Of a DNA stretch of 26,735 bases, positions 1-7,043 are shown in pieces; position 1 is the stretch's first letter; every line of letters begins with the position of its first letter. The position numbers and the translations under genes were made by a program. The notes below the pieces were generated by a model. That model was not told where the DNA came from and did not search any database. It worked only from the letters and a program-made list of their open reading frames with translations. This stretch comes from a virus: IMG/VR virus record IMGVR_UViG_3300049629_001402, positions 1 to 26,735 of that record; one strand, 5' to 3'.

Positions 1-15
1 GCTACGGGACCATGA

Positions 16-38
16 TTTGACACGCGCCCTCGGGCGTG
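16..38 (+). promoter_or_regulatory. TTTGACAC start-proximal element, copy 1 (portal)
   Basis: The 14-mer TTTGACACGCGCCC is followed by three variable bases and GGCGTG, whose last three bases are the portal GTG start. Copy 3969-3991 differs only in the three variable bases and also ends in the next gene's GTG. CACGC (21-25) can pair with GCGTG (34-38) across 8 nt, which would put the start codon in a stem. The TGA at 18-20 inside the element is probably the stop of an upstream gene cut by the window edge. Function is unknown. No -10 box is seen at normal spacing. Confidence 0.5.
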
Positions 39-1529
39 CCGTCAAAAATCAAAAAATCAAGTTCCTCTTGGGGAGGATCACGCCCCGGAGCAGGCCGCCC
101 GCGCAAGCTCGACGCCAAAGCCGCCGCATTCGAAGCCGCCCAGCCCTCTCTGAATCGCGGCCTCGTCTGGATTCCGACCACCGATCCGAAACGCGAACTC
201 ACCGCCCACACGCGCCTCGAAATCCTCCGCCTCTCTCGTTGGCTTTACAACAACGCCCCGCAGGCCACCTACCTCGTCGAACACCTCGCCCAACGCGCCA
301 TCGGCACCGGCATCGTCGTTCAACCCAAAACCTCGAACACCGAGTGGAATAAAAAAGTTGATCAGTATTTCGAAGATCGAAACTGCGCCGAGGCGTGGGC
401 CTTCGACGCGTCCAGCCAAGTCAATTTCTACACCGCGCAAAGCCTCATCCTCCGCCAAGTCGCCATCGACGGCGACTTCTTCGCGCAGTTCTTGAAAACC
501 AAAGACGGCGCGGCCCGCGTCCGCTTCCTCGGCGGCGAGTCCATCGGCGGAGCCGGTTCCTTCGCCACCGATTCACACGATGGCGTCATCCTCGACCGCT
601 TCGGCGCGCCCGTAGCCTACACGCTCAACAGCGAAGACGGCCTCCGCATCCCCGCCGAAGACATCCTCCACTTCCGCCACATCCGCCGCCACTCCCAGCC
701 CCGTGGCGTCTCGTGGTTCCACGCCGCCGCCGCCAACCTCCGCGACATCTCCGAAATCAACGCATTCGTTAAGGGCGCGTATAAGGCAGGCGCACAAGTC
801 GGCTACATGATCACCTCCACCGAAGTCGCCAAGATCGGCCTCGGCGCTGGCATGAAAACCACCAGCAACGAAGTCGGCGACCTCACGACCACCGACCTCC
901 CGAACGGAATCCTCCTCCCGCGCCTCAAGCCAGGCGAAAAGCTCGAAGCCTTCAAAAACGACATCCCCGGCCAGACCTACGAAGCCGTCATGCGCGCACT
1001 CCGCTCGGATGTCGCCTTCGCCATCGGCCTCCCGCCCGAAGCCATGATGGTCAATGTCGGCCTCGCTGGCACCGAGCAACGCGCCGTTTTGGAAGTCACC
1101 CAAAACTTCCTCGAGCGCCTGCAACAGCAGGTCATCGATCAATTTTGCAGGCCGTTTTACAAATACTGGCTCTGGCACGAAATGCAGGCCGGACGCCTCG
1201 AATACCCCGGCGACGACTGGTGGCGCCACGAATGGCTCGCCCCCCGCAAGATCACCGTGGACAGCGGCCGCGACGCCCGCGCTTACAGCGAGCAGCTCGA
1301 CAAAGGCCACCTCAGCCCGACCCGATATTACAACATGCTCGGCCTCCGCGCCACCGAGGAAGAGGACGATGTCATCGACACCTACCTCCGCCGCAAAGCC
1401 AAGTGCGACGCCCTCGGCCTCGATGTCTCGCAGGTCTTCCCCAACTCCCTCCGCAACGGCATCGCCGCCCAACAACCCGCCGAGCCGGATGACGACGAGC
1501 AACCGATTCAACCACCCGCACAACCATGA
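36..1529 (+). CDS. Phage portal protein (lambda gpB-like)
   Basis: Portal proteins form the dodecameric ring at one capsid vertex through which DNA enters and to which the tail connector binds. The 497-residue length and overall sequence fit the lambda-type portal family. Recognisable stretches include a basic N-terminus with a GGSRPGAGRP segment (about residues 13-23), the region around LSRWLYNNAPQATYLVEHL, a long conserved middle, and an acidic, proline-rich C-terminus. The start is taken as GTG at 36 because the equivalent GTG sits at the same distance from an almost identical upstream element at 3969-3991. The TGA stop overlaps the ATG of the protease gene (ATGA), as expected for a portal-protease operon. 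The terminase should lie just left of the window. Confidence 0.93.
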   Translation: MPSKIKKSSSSWGGSRPGAGRPRKLDAKAAAFEAAQPSLNRGLVWIPTTDPKRELTAHTRLEILRLSRWLYNNAPQATYLVEHLAQRAIGTGIVVQPKTSNTEWNKKVDQYFEDRNCAEAWAFDASSQVNFYTAQSLILRQVAIDGDFFAQFLKTKDGAARVRFLGGESIGGAGSFATDSHDGVILDRFGAPVAYTLNSEDGLRIPAEDILHFRHIRRHSQPRGVSWFHAAAANLRDISEINAFVKGAYKAGAQVGYMITSTEVAKIGLGAGMKTTSNEVGDLTTTDLPNGILLPRLKPGEKLEAFKNDIPGQTYEAVMRALRSDVAFAIGLPPEAMMVNVGLAGTEQRAVLEVTQNFLERLQQQVIDQFCRPFYKYWLWHEMQAGRLEYPGDDWWRHEWLAPRKITVDSGRDARAYSEQLDKGHLSPTRYYNMLGLRATEEEDDVIDTYLRRKAKCDALGLDVSQVFPNSLRNGIAAQQPAEPDDDEQPIQPPAQP

Positions 1530-2650
1530 CCACACCCACATCCACCCCGAAATTTTATGCACTGGAAAAATCCGACAACGGCGAGGCAACGATCCATCTC
1601 TACGATGAGGTCGGTGCTTTCGGCTCAGGCTCAAAAGAATTCCTCGCAGACCTCGCCCGGCTCGACGGCCAGCACATCCACCTGCGCATCAACTCACCCG
1701 GAGGCTCGGTGGTTGAAGGCACCGCGATTTACAACGCTCTCCGCCGCCACAAAGGCGGTCTGACCGTCCACATTGACGCGCTCGCCGCCTCGATGGCCTC
1801 GGTCATCGCCATGGCAGGCGCTCCCGTCTACATCGCCGACAACGCCCTCTTGATGATTCACAACCCGTGGACCGTGAGCGCGGGAGACAGCGACCAGCTC
1901 CGCCGCGAAGCCGACCTCCTCGACAAACTCAAAGACTCCCTCCGTAACGCGTATGTCCGCAAAACCGGCATGGAGGCCGACCGCATCGCCCAAATGATGG
2001 ACGCCGAAACATGGCTCGACGCCGTCGAAGCCGTGGCCCTCGGATTCGCCGATGCCATCGAGGAAGGCGTCGCCGCCGCAGCCACTGCGACCCCCGCCCA
2101 ACTCCGCGCCCGATTTGACAAGTTCGCCTCGGGCATGACCCAGCCCGAAACCCAAGAGCCCGCCGCTCCCGAAGTCCTCGAGGAGCCAGCCGCCACCGTC
2201 GTCAGCGAATCCGCCGATTCGTCCACTCCGTCTGATTCGTCCGATTCCACGGAGCCAGCCGCCGAGCAGCCCGCAGAAGTCGAGCCAACCCCCGAGCCAG
2301 AGCAACCCGCTCCCGCCGAACCACAAGCTCGCGCCACCGCAGCCGACGCGATCCTCGCCAAATACAACGAAGTGATCGCCCGCGCCGAAGCCGCCGAAGC
2401 TCACGCCAAAGCGATCGAAGCCAAGCTCGACCTCGTGAAGGGCGAACTCGCCACCAAGTGCGAAGACCTCGACCGCCTCGAGCGCTCCCTCGGCCTTTCG
2501 CCCGCCCGCGTCGTTCCCGCCGTCGATCAAACGCAAGACTCCGGCTCGATCTACGACCAGTGGAAAAACTCCACCGGCGCCGACAAGACCCGAATCTTCC
2601 GCGCCAACCGCAAGGCCCTCGAAGCCCACGCAAAACTGCACGGCGTTTGA
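1526..2650 (+). CDS. ClpP-like head maturation protease fused to scaffold-like C-terminus
   Basis: The N-terminal ~180 residues are a ClpP-type (S14) serine protease like those that cut phage scaffold and capsid during head maturation. Visible landmarks are INSPGGSV (55-62), the nucleophile region LAASMAS with Ser89, and MIHNP with His112; the acidic residue is probably Asp159 or Glu161. A low-complexity Glu/Pro/Ser/Ala linker follows (about 185-268), then an Ala/Glu-rich predicted coiled coil (about 270-323) and a 50-residue tail. This resembles the lambda C/Nu3 arrangement, in which protease and scaffold share one reading frame. An internal start producing scaffold alone is possible but I cannot identify one. 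The gene overlaps the portal stop by ATGA and ends in a TTTGACAC junction. Confidence 0.92.
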   Translation: MTTPTSTPKFYALEKSDNGEATIHLYDEVGAFGSGSKEFLADLARLDGQHIHLRINSPGGSVVEGTAIYNALRRHKGGLTVHIDALAASMASVIAMAGAPVYIADNALLMIHNPWTVSAGDSDQLRREADLLDKLKDSLRNAYVRKTGMEADRIAQMMDAETWLDAVEAVALGFADAIEEGVAAAATATPAQLRARFDKFASGMTQPETQEPAAPEVLEEPAATVVSESADSSTPSDSSDSTEPAAEQPAEVEPTPEPEQPAPAEPQARATAADAILAKYNEVIARAEAAEAHAKAIEAKLDLVKGELATKCEDLDRLERSLGLSPARVVPAVDQTQDSGSIYDQWKNSTGADKTRIFRANRKALEAHAKLHGV

Positions 2651-2700
2651 CACCTCACCACTCCACGAACCCAACAACCTAACCACCACCACCCACTAAT
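2646..2700 (+). promoter_or_regulatory. TTTGACAC junction plus CA-rich leader of capsid gene
   Basis: TTTGACAC (2646-2653) contains the protease TGA stop and is followed by about 47 nt made almost entirely of C, A and T with very few G, up to the capsid ATG at 2701. There is no Shine-Dalgarno sequence. The same layout precedes the tail-tube-like gene (4709-4767) and a fibre gene (17216-17263). An unstructured CA-rich leader could favour ribosome loading through S1, but this is inference. Confidence 0.45.
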
Positions 2701-3606
2701 ATGGCCACCACCATCTCATCCGAACTCAAACTGAATGTCGTCCTCGACAGCGCCCTCATCGCGCTCCGCGAGGCACTTCTCCCGATCAACTCCTTCTCGA
2801 CCGTGTTCAACTCGGTCCCACTGCAAGGCACCGACAAAATCTCGGTTCCGTTTTTCCCTCTCGCCACTGACGCGACGAGCGACTTCAACGGCACCTACGC
2901 TTTCGGTGACACGAACGCGATCAACTCCCGCGAGATCACGGTCAACAAGCGCAAGTATCAAGCGCTGTCCTTCACATCGAGCGAACTCGCCCGCCAGCCC
3001 TACTTCAACCCCGAACAGTTGGGCTTCCTCAAAGGCCGCAAACTCGCCGAGGACATCCTCCGCGACATCCTCTCGATCGTCACCCTCGCCAACTACGGCG
3101 CGGCGATCCACACCGGCGCGGCTTCCGCGTTCGATTCGGATGACCTCATCACCATCAAGACCGCGCTCGATCAGGCCAAGTGGTCCAAGACCAGCCGCAC
3201 CATGATCCTCGACAACGCCTACGAAGGCGCGCTTCTTAAGGACAGCGCGATCAAAAACGCCGCCGCAGTCGGCAGCGCCACCGCGATCCAAAACGGACGC
3301 CTCCCGCAGATCGCTGGCTTCGATGTCATCGGCACGAACCTCATCCCCGGCAACAGCCAAAACCTCGTCGGCATGGTCGCACTCCCCGAAGCGATCCTCG
3401 TCGCCTTCTCGCCCATCAAACCCTCCGCTGGCGTGCTCAACCACCTCACAGCCTACGAGACAGCCGTCGATCCCGAGACCAACCTCACGATCGAATACCG
3501 CAGCTGGGCTGACCCCGACACCGACACCGAGAAGCAAGTTCTCGAGGTCAACTACGGCTACGCCCTCGGCCACGCCGCCGCCCTCAAGCGCATCGTTTCG
3601 GCTTAA
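2701..3606 (+). CDS. Major capsid protein (HK97-fold type)
   Basis: Predicted to be the main shell subunit. Its place right after the protease-scaffold gene, its length (301 residues) and its pattern fit the P22-coat-like/Phage_capsid_4 group of HK97-fold capsids. Supporting stretches are the early KISVPFFPL strand, a Ser/Thr-rich SFTSSELARQPYF segment, a helical FLKGRKLAEDILRDIL spine-like region (about 104-120), and a C-terminal half containing RTMILDNAY, a GFDVIGTN domain strand and the closing NYGYALGHAAALKR. No N-terminal delta domain is present, consistent with scaffold being supplied by the preceding gene. The long CA-rich, SD-less leader is unusual among genes here and suggests special expression. 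Family assignment is by recognition, not search. Confidence 0.85.
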   Translation: MATTISSELKLNVVLDSALIALREALLPINSFSTVFNSVPLQGTDKISVPFFPLATDATSDFNGTYAFGDTNAINSREITVNKRKYQALSFTSSELARQPYFNPEQLGFLKGRKLAEDILRDILSIVTLANYGAAIHTGAASAFDSDDLITIKTALDQAKWSKTSRTMILDNAYEGALLKDSAIKNAAAVGSATAIQNGRLPQIAGFDVIGTNLIPGNSQNLVGMVALPEAILVAFSPIKPSAGVLNHLTAYETAVDPETNLTIEYRSWADPDTDTEKQVLEVNYGYALGHAAALKRIVSA

Positions 3607-3611
3607 TCCTG

Positions 3612-3851
3612 ATGCGCCTCGGCCTCACACTCACCCGCACCGGCAACACTTGGAAGGTCGAAGCCCTTCCGAGTGTCCCGCTCGCCGACCAGCTCGCCGC
3701 CTTCAAGGCCAAGCAAGTCTCCGGCGAGTTGACCGCAGACGAAACGCTCGTCGTCTCCCTCGGCGACACCCTCAAGCGCCACATCTGCAAAGCCAAGCCC
3801 GCTCCCGCCGTTGAGGTGGAAGCCGAAGAGTCGCCCAAGAAGAAGAAGTAA
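3612..3851 (+). CDS. Small Lys-tailed protein after capsid gene, function unknown
   Basis: This 79-residue protein begins five bases after the capsid stop and ends just before a strong terminator, so it belongs to the capsid transcript. It has a beta-rich start (LGLTLTRTGNTWKVEAL), a short helix containing ADQLAAFKAKQ, and an acidic-then-basic tail ending in four lysines. I do not recognise the family. Its position could suit a head decoration, head-completion or scaffold-accessory protein, but the sequence gives no direct proof. Base usage matches the neighbouring late genes. Confidence 0.7.
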   Translation: MRLGLTLTRTGNTWKVEALPSVPLADQLAAFKAKQVSGELTADETLVVSLGDTLKRHICKAKPAPAVEVEAEESPKKKK

Positions 3852-3888
3852 TTCCCGCAAAGCGCCCGCACCGCGCTCCTCGCCCGCA

Positions 3889-3931
3889 AAAGCCCTCGCC
3901 GGTCTCACTCCCGGCGGGGGCTTTTCTTTTT
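3889..3931 (+). terminator. Rho-independent terminator after capsid operon
   Basis: A 14-bp stem (3889-3902 with 3911-3924, one T-G wobble) closes an 8-nt loop (TCTCACTC) and is followed by a T-rich tract broken by one C. It is the strongest terminator-like structure in the window and separates the head genes from the connector/tail genes, implying either partial readthrough or a fresh promoter before 3989. Confidence 0.8.
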
Positions 3932-3961
3932 CCCCTCCGTGTCTCCGCGCCTCCGTGAGAG
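3932..3961 (-). repeat. Dispersed CACGGAG-type repeat
   Basis: On the minus strand this reads as a run of CACGGAGG / GCGGAGACACGGAG units. Such GGAGxCACGGAG simple repeats are, from memory, widely scattered in intergenic regions of Verrucomicrobiota, Planctomycetota and other environmental genomes. It lies directly after the terminator and before a TTTGACAC element, so it is probably host-derived intergenic DNA captured at a module boundary. Confidence 0.5.
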
Positions 3962-3968
3962 CAAATCT

Positions 3969-3991
3969 TTTGACACGCGCCCAGTGGCGTG
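3969..3991 (+). promoter_or_regulatory. TTTGACAC start-proximal element, copy 2
   Basis: Matches the 16-38 element at 20 of 23 positions. CACGC (3974-3978) and GCGTG (3987-3991) are again separated by 8 nt and the final GTG is the start of the following gene. Here the TGA is not the stop of any visible gene, so conservation cannot be explained merely by stop-codon use. Confidence 0.55.
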
Positions 3992-4309
3992 TCGCCAACC
4001 GCTCGTAACGCCCTCGCTCTCCGCTCCGCGCAACTGCGCCAAAGCGCGCACGGCACCACGGTCAAATTCCGCCAGGCTGAAATCCGCGTCGGCCTCGCCC
4101 CCGTCTCCATCGGCCTCGACCTCGAAACCGGCGGCCTCCGGCAAGGCGGCGAGTTTTCGATCCGCTTCCTAGCCGCCGACCTGCAAAGCCCACCCCGCCG
4201 AGGCGAAGCCGTCACCTTCTCCGGCAAAACCTATTTCCTCTCGCAGATCAGCGAAACCCACGCCCCCGGCGAATACCTCGCCACCATGTCGCCAGGAGGT
4301 GCCGCGTGA
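3989..4309 (+). CDS. Head-tail joining-like protein
   Basis: A 106-residue protein located between the head genes and the tail genes, where siphoviruses encode connector or head-closure proteins. It is beta-rich: SIGLDLETGG (about 40-49), FSIRFLAADL, and a closing stretch with RRGEAVTFSGKTYFLSQI that resembles small beta-barrel connector subunits. The assignment rests on size, order and this pattern only. GTG 3989 is chosen because the repeated upstream element ends in exactly this codon. Its TGA overlaps the GTG of the next gene, and an AGGAGG lies just upstream of that start, one of the few clear SD sites in the late region. Confidence 0.55.
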   Translation: MSPTARNALALRSAQLRQSAHGTTVKFRQAEIRVGLAPVSIGLDLETGGLRQGGEFSIRFLAADLQSPPRRGEAVTFSGKTYFLSQISETHAPGEYLATMSPGGAA

Positions 4310-4713
4310 ATATCCCCGTCGAGTCCTCCCTCGCCGCATGGCTCCGCAGCCAGCCAGCCTTTGACGGCATCCCCGTCCACACCGGCCAATCCGCCGAGAC
4401 GATCCCGGAGGATCAAAGCGTCCTCCTCGCCGGTTGCAAATCCACAGAAGCCGTGGCGCGTGGTTTCTACAAGGCGACCGCGAGCATCGTGCTCGTCACG
4501 CCCTCCGTCATCGAAGGCTCGCTCGAAGCGCACGCCGCGCTCGCCGATTCCCTCCGCTCCTCCCTCCTTTCCGCCGCCGATCTCGCCGACGCCTTTGCGC
4601 CCGACCTGACCCTCGCCGGCGCCGACCTCCGCAGCGTGGACGACAGCCAAAGCGACGGCCGCTGGGTCACCACCGCCGCTCTGACCCTGGCCTTCACCGC
4701 GTCCGGCATTTGA
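4306..4713 (+). CDS. Tail terminator/minor tail protein U-like
   Basis: A 135-residue protein with an alternating helix-strand layout: an N-terminal amphipathic helix (VESSLAAWLRSQ), an IPVHTG strand, a VLLAGCKS strand, a helix (AHAALADSLRSSL, about 74-86), and a C-terminal strand pair (GRWVTTAALTLAF). Size, order and the closing strand fit phage tail terminator (lambda gpU-like) or completion proteins, which cap the tail tube and join it to the head. It starts with GTG coupled by GTGA overlap to the upstream gene and ends inside a TTTGACAC junction. I am confident it is a real structural gene, less sure of the exact role. Confidence 0.55.
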   Translation: MNIPVESSLAAWLRSQPAFDGIPVHTGQSAETIPEDQSVLLAGCKSTEAVARGFYKATASIVLVTPSVIEGSLEAHAALADSLRSSLLSAADLADAFAPDLTLAGADLRSVDDSQSDGRWVTTAALTLAFTASGI

Positions 4714-4767
4714 CACGCGACCCCCTTCCGAAACCCGCAACCAAACCAACCCAACTCCACCACCACC
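4709..4767 (+). promoter_or_regulatory. TTTGACAC junction plus CA-rich leader of tail-tube gene
   Basis: TTTGACACGCG (4709-4719) includes the upstream TGA stop. It is followed by a C/A-dominated leader that runs into CACCACCACC directly before ATG 4768. No Shine-Dalgarno sequence is present. It parallels the capsid leader at 2646-2700. Confidence 0.45.
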
Positions 4768-5136
4768 ATGGCCGCAACTCTCTATCGCTCATCCGCAGTC
4801 AGCTCCGCCGAATACGGCACACCTAATGTCACAGGGCTCATCGTCACCAGCTTTTCCGTCAACGAAACCGCCGCACTCTCCGAGGTCAAAGACGACCAAG
4901 GCGGCGTTGTCGCCGTGGCGGTCGCCGAGCCGATCCAAGAAATCTCCATCGAGGGCATGCGCACCGGCACCTTCTCCGCTTCGGTCGGCAGCGCGTTGAC
5001 CATCACGATGCCCGCCTCCGTGGATCTCGGCGCGACGACCATCGTCACCGGCCTCACGAGCAACTTCGCCGCCGAGCAGTTCGAGACCGTCTCGCTCACC
5101 GCCCGCTCCTACCAGACCACGATGACGGCTTCCTAA
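4768..5136 (+). CDS. Major tail tube-like protein
   Basis: A 122-residue, Ser/Thr/Ala/Val-rich protein that looks almost entirely beta, as expected for a tail tube subunit. It follows the tail terminator-like gene and precedes the assembly chaperone and tape measure, the usual siphovirus position for the major tail protein. Segments such as VTGLIVTSFSVNETAALSEV, EPIQEISIEGMRTG and VSLTARSYQTTM resemble tube subunit strands and their hairpin insertion. The dedicated CA-rich leader and the hairpin after the stop are what one would expect of an abundantly made protein. It is short compared with many tail tube proteins (about 150-250), so the call is likely but not certain. Confidence 0.65.
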   Translation: MAATLYRSSAVSSAEYGTPNVTGLIVTSFSVNETAALSEVKDDQGGVVAVAVAEPIQEISIEGMRTGTFSASVGSALTITMPASVDLGATTIVTGLTSNFAAEQFETVSLTARSYQTTMTAS

Positions 5137-5155
5137 GCCCAGCCCGCACCCAGCG

Positions 5156-5184
5156 CCCGGAGCGGATTGATTCACCGCTCCGGG
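5156..5184 (+). terminator. Perfect 10-bp hairpin after tail-tube gene
   Basis: CCCGGAGCGG (5156-5165) pairs exactly with CCGCTCCGGG (5175-5184) around a 9-nt loop. No T-run follows, so it may attenuate transcription or protect the 3' end of the tail-tube message rather than act as a classical terminator. Confidence 0.5.
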
Positions 5185-5198
5185 CCTCCCTACGACAA

Positions 5199-5603
5199 AT
5201 GACGACAAAACCTCTCGCTGTATTCAGCACCCGCGACCTCAAGCTCGCGACGATCCTCCTCACGCTCGGCTTCGAGCCTGAGAACCCCGCCGCCCCCGCC
5301 ACGCGCATCCGCCGCGATTCCGGCGACGAGACGACCGTCTTCCACTTCTTGGCCAACCATCCGACCAGCGGCCAGCAGGCCAACCAGGTAATGGAGTGGT
5401 TTCGAGACGCCGACATTTTCCTCGAGAAAAACCCCGAGCACCCCGTCGCCTACCTCATCGCCGCCCTCCGCAACCGCGACACGCTCGTCAGCGTCGTCAA
5501 GGCCACGCCTCGCCAGCTCGTTTTCGAGCGCAACGGCAAGATCGTGAGCATCAGCGAAAACGCCACCGAATCCGACAAGAAGCGCTTCGCCAAATTTCTA
5601 TGA
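5199..5603 (+). CDS. Phage tail-region protein, function unknown
   Basis: A 134-residue protein between the tail-tube-like gene and the frameshifted chaperone. It begins with FSTRDLKLATILLTLGFEP, a pattern that looks like a small alpha/beta fold, and has FHFLANHPTSGQQANQVMEWFRDADIFLEKNPEHPVAYLIAALRNRD in its middle, followed by a hairpin (LVFERNGKIVSI). I do not recognise the family. The last codons overlap the next start (ATG at 5600 within the stop), implying coupled translation with the chaperone gene and thus a role in tail assembly. Confidence 0.75.
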   Translation: MTTKPLAVFSTRDLKLATILLTLGFEPENPAAPATRIRRDSGDETTVFHFLANHPTSGQQANQVMEWFRDADIFLEKNPEHPVAYLIAALRNRDTLVSVVKATPRQLVFERNGKIVSISENATESDKKRFAKFL

Positions 5604-6013
5604 AAAACAAAAACGACAAATCCACCACCAACGAAACCCTCGAAACTGACGACGAAGTCCTCCGCGAGCAGGCCATGACCAGCGGCCCGCAGAAGCTCTC
5701 CCGCTGGGAACTCCGCCCCACCGCCGCGCTCGAAATCTCCTGGATGCAGCGCAACAAAATCCTCGCCACCGACATGGACATCATGTGGCGCGCCTCCGGC
5801 TTCGGCTTCATCCACGGCGCGCCCAAGGCCACCGTCCGCGCCGTCATCAACGACTTCTCCCGCTTCGCCTCCGCCGTGGACGACTGGATGGAAAAACAAT
5901 CTCCCAGCGCCCAAGAAATCGCCGACCTGCAAAGCCTCTGCCTCGAGCGGACGAACGAGTATTTCGCGTCCTACTCCAGCCAACCCGGCGCCAAGGATTC
6001 GGCGGGAAACTAA
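5600..6013 (+). CDS. Tail assembly chaperone, short form (lambda G-like)
   Basis: A 137-residue protein directly upstream of the minor tail and tape measure genes. In long-tailed phages the gene here makes a chaperone that coats the tape measure, often in two forms by programmed -1 frameshifting. The sequence GGGAAAC lies at 6004-6010, in the correct phase (G GGA AAC) and immediately before the TAA stop at 6011. The ORF in the -1 frame continues to 6234. ATG 5600 overlaps the preceding TGA. The protein has a charged N-terminus, a WELRPTAALEISWMQR segment (about 36-52) and a helical C-terminal half. The G-like role is inferred from position and the slippery site. Confidence 0.75.
   Translation: MKNKNDKSTTNETLETDDEVLREQAMTSGPQKLSRWELRPTAALEISWMQRNKILATDMDIMWRASGFGFIHGAPKATVRAVINDFSRFASAVDDWMEKQSPSAQEIADLQSLCLERTNEYFASYSSQPGAKDSAGN
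6004..6010 (+). promoter_or_regulatory. Programmed -1 frameshift slippery heptamer
   Basis: GGGAAAC fits the X XXY YYZ rule in the zero frame and differs from the lambda G/GT heptamer (GGGAAAG) only in the last base. A stop codon follows directly, and the -1 frame is open for another 74 codons. Confidence 0.8.
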
Positions 6014-6234
6014 ACTGCCCCGGCTGGCTCGCGAGCTATGTCTACCGCATCGCCAAGATCACCGGCTGGGGCTTCCGCGAAATCCTCGAAGACCTCCCGT
6101 TCGCGGCTGGCCTTCAAATCCTCCACGCCGACGACTTCGCGCACGGGCGCAAACGAGTCTGGGGCCGCAACAACCGCGCCACCGATTTTGACTCCCTCGC
6201 TGCGATAGAAGCCGCTTTCGAGAACCTGACCTGA
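6010..6234 (+). CDS. Frameshift extension of tail chaperone (T-like domain)
   Basis: This reading frame has no sensible start of its own near the junction and is entered by a -1 slip at 6004-6010. It adds 74 residues to the 137-residue chaperone, giving a product of about 211 residues. The extension begins LNCPGWLASYVYRIAKITGW and contains an aromatic, helix-rich region (FREILEDLPFAAGLQILHADDF), reminiscent of gpT-like domains that contact the tail tube protein. Its codon usage matches a real late gene. It ends one base before the start of the minor tail gene at 6236. Confidence 0.75.
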   Translation, partial: LNCPGWLASYVYRIAKITGWGFREILEDLPFAAGLQILHADDFAHGRKRVWGRNNRATDFDSLAAIEAAFENLT

Positions 6235-6235
6235 G

Positions 6236-7039
6236 ATGCCCAAATTCAAATTCGAAAACCTCAAGTTCGAGCAAATCATGAAAGACTACGCGACGATTCG
6301 TGAAACCACGATTCCGGACGCCGTCCACTTGAATGCTCGTCTCCTGTGTGCCGAATTTGCCCGCCGCACTCAAGCTTTCGGGAAGGATGAAAAGGTCGGC
6401 ACCGAGCGCGTGCGGAAGGACATCTCGAACATCATCAAGCCGCCGGTCTACTTCTTGCAATTCCTCGGGAAAACTCAAAGCGAGCGTTTGAAGAAAAATC
6501 TCAAAAAGAATTTCCAAGCGAGGAATTGGACCGGTCTCAAATCCACCCTTGCCGCTGTCGGCATGGGGTCCGAGGCATTCACGGTGGTAGAATCCGGCGA
6601 CTACGCAGGCATCCACCGAGAGAACCGGAACCCCAAGACCGGTCGAACATTCAAGCGCCCGCAGAAATTCTACCTCGGAGCCGATTCCACCTCGCTCTTT
6701 AACTACATCAAAGAGCGCCAGCAAAAAGTCGGCCTCGCCAAAGCAGGCTGGGCCGAGTGCGCGTTGAAGCTCAAGAAAGTGATCTCCCGCTCACAGACCT
6801 ACGACTTCGAAAAATGGTGGGTTCGCAATAAACCTGGCACAGGCTCCGTGCAGGACAACACCAGCAACGCCGCTGCACCTACGGTTACGCTCACCAACTC
6901 TTTGCCTTGGGCTGACAGCGTGCTTCGAGTCACTGAGCAACTCAACGGCATGGCCTTCGTCGCGCAGAAAATGAAAAAGCAAATGGAGATCATTTTGAAA
7001 AAACGCCAACTCAAACTCTCGGGGGGCTTGTTCCCTTAA
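6236..7039 (+). CDS. Minor tail protein (gpZ-like candidate)
   Basis: A 267-residue basic protein just before the tape measure. The C-terminal part contains KVGLAKAGWAECALKLKK (about 160-177) and then PTVTLTNSLPWADSVL, a pattern I associate with phage minor tail/virion morphogenesis proteins of the gpZ type, which often carry a KAGW motif and a conserved near-C-terminal N-S/PW segment. The central part is rich in Lys, Phe and Tyr. GC content and the C-skew are visibly weaker than in flanking genes, hinting that this gene was exchanged separately. Role is a moderate-confidence guess. Confidence 0.5.
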   Translation: MPKFKFENLKFEQIMKDYATIRETTIPDAVHLNARLLCAEFARRTQAFGKDEKVGTERVRKDISNIIKPPVYFLQFLGKTQSERLKKNLKKNFQARNWTGLKSTLAAVGMGSEAFTVVESGDYAGIHRENRNPKTGRTFKRPQKFYLGADSTSLFNYIKERQQKVGLAKAGWAECALKLKKVISRSQTYDFEKWWVRNKPGTGSVQDNTSNAAAPTVTLTNSLPWADSVLRVTEQLNGMAFVAQKMKKQMEIILKKRQLKLSGGLFP

Positions 7040-7043
7040 CGCC

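Noticed and set aside
16-38. TTTGACAC as a standard sigma-70 -35 box
   Set aside because: TTGACA matches the -35 consensus, but a -10-like sequence at 16-18 bp is missing at the copies examined, so I do not call them promoters.
573-1634. Minus-strand ORF opposite the portal and protease genes
   Set aside because: It is a shadow of well-recognised plus-strand genes with a low-complexity Gly/Val/Ala/Asp translation.
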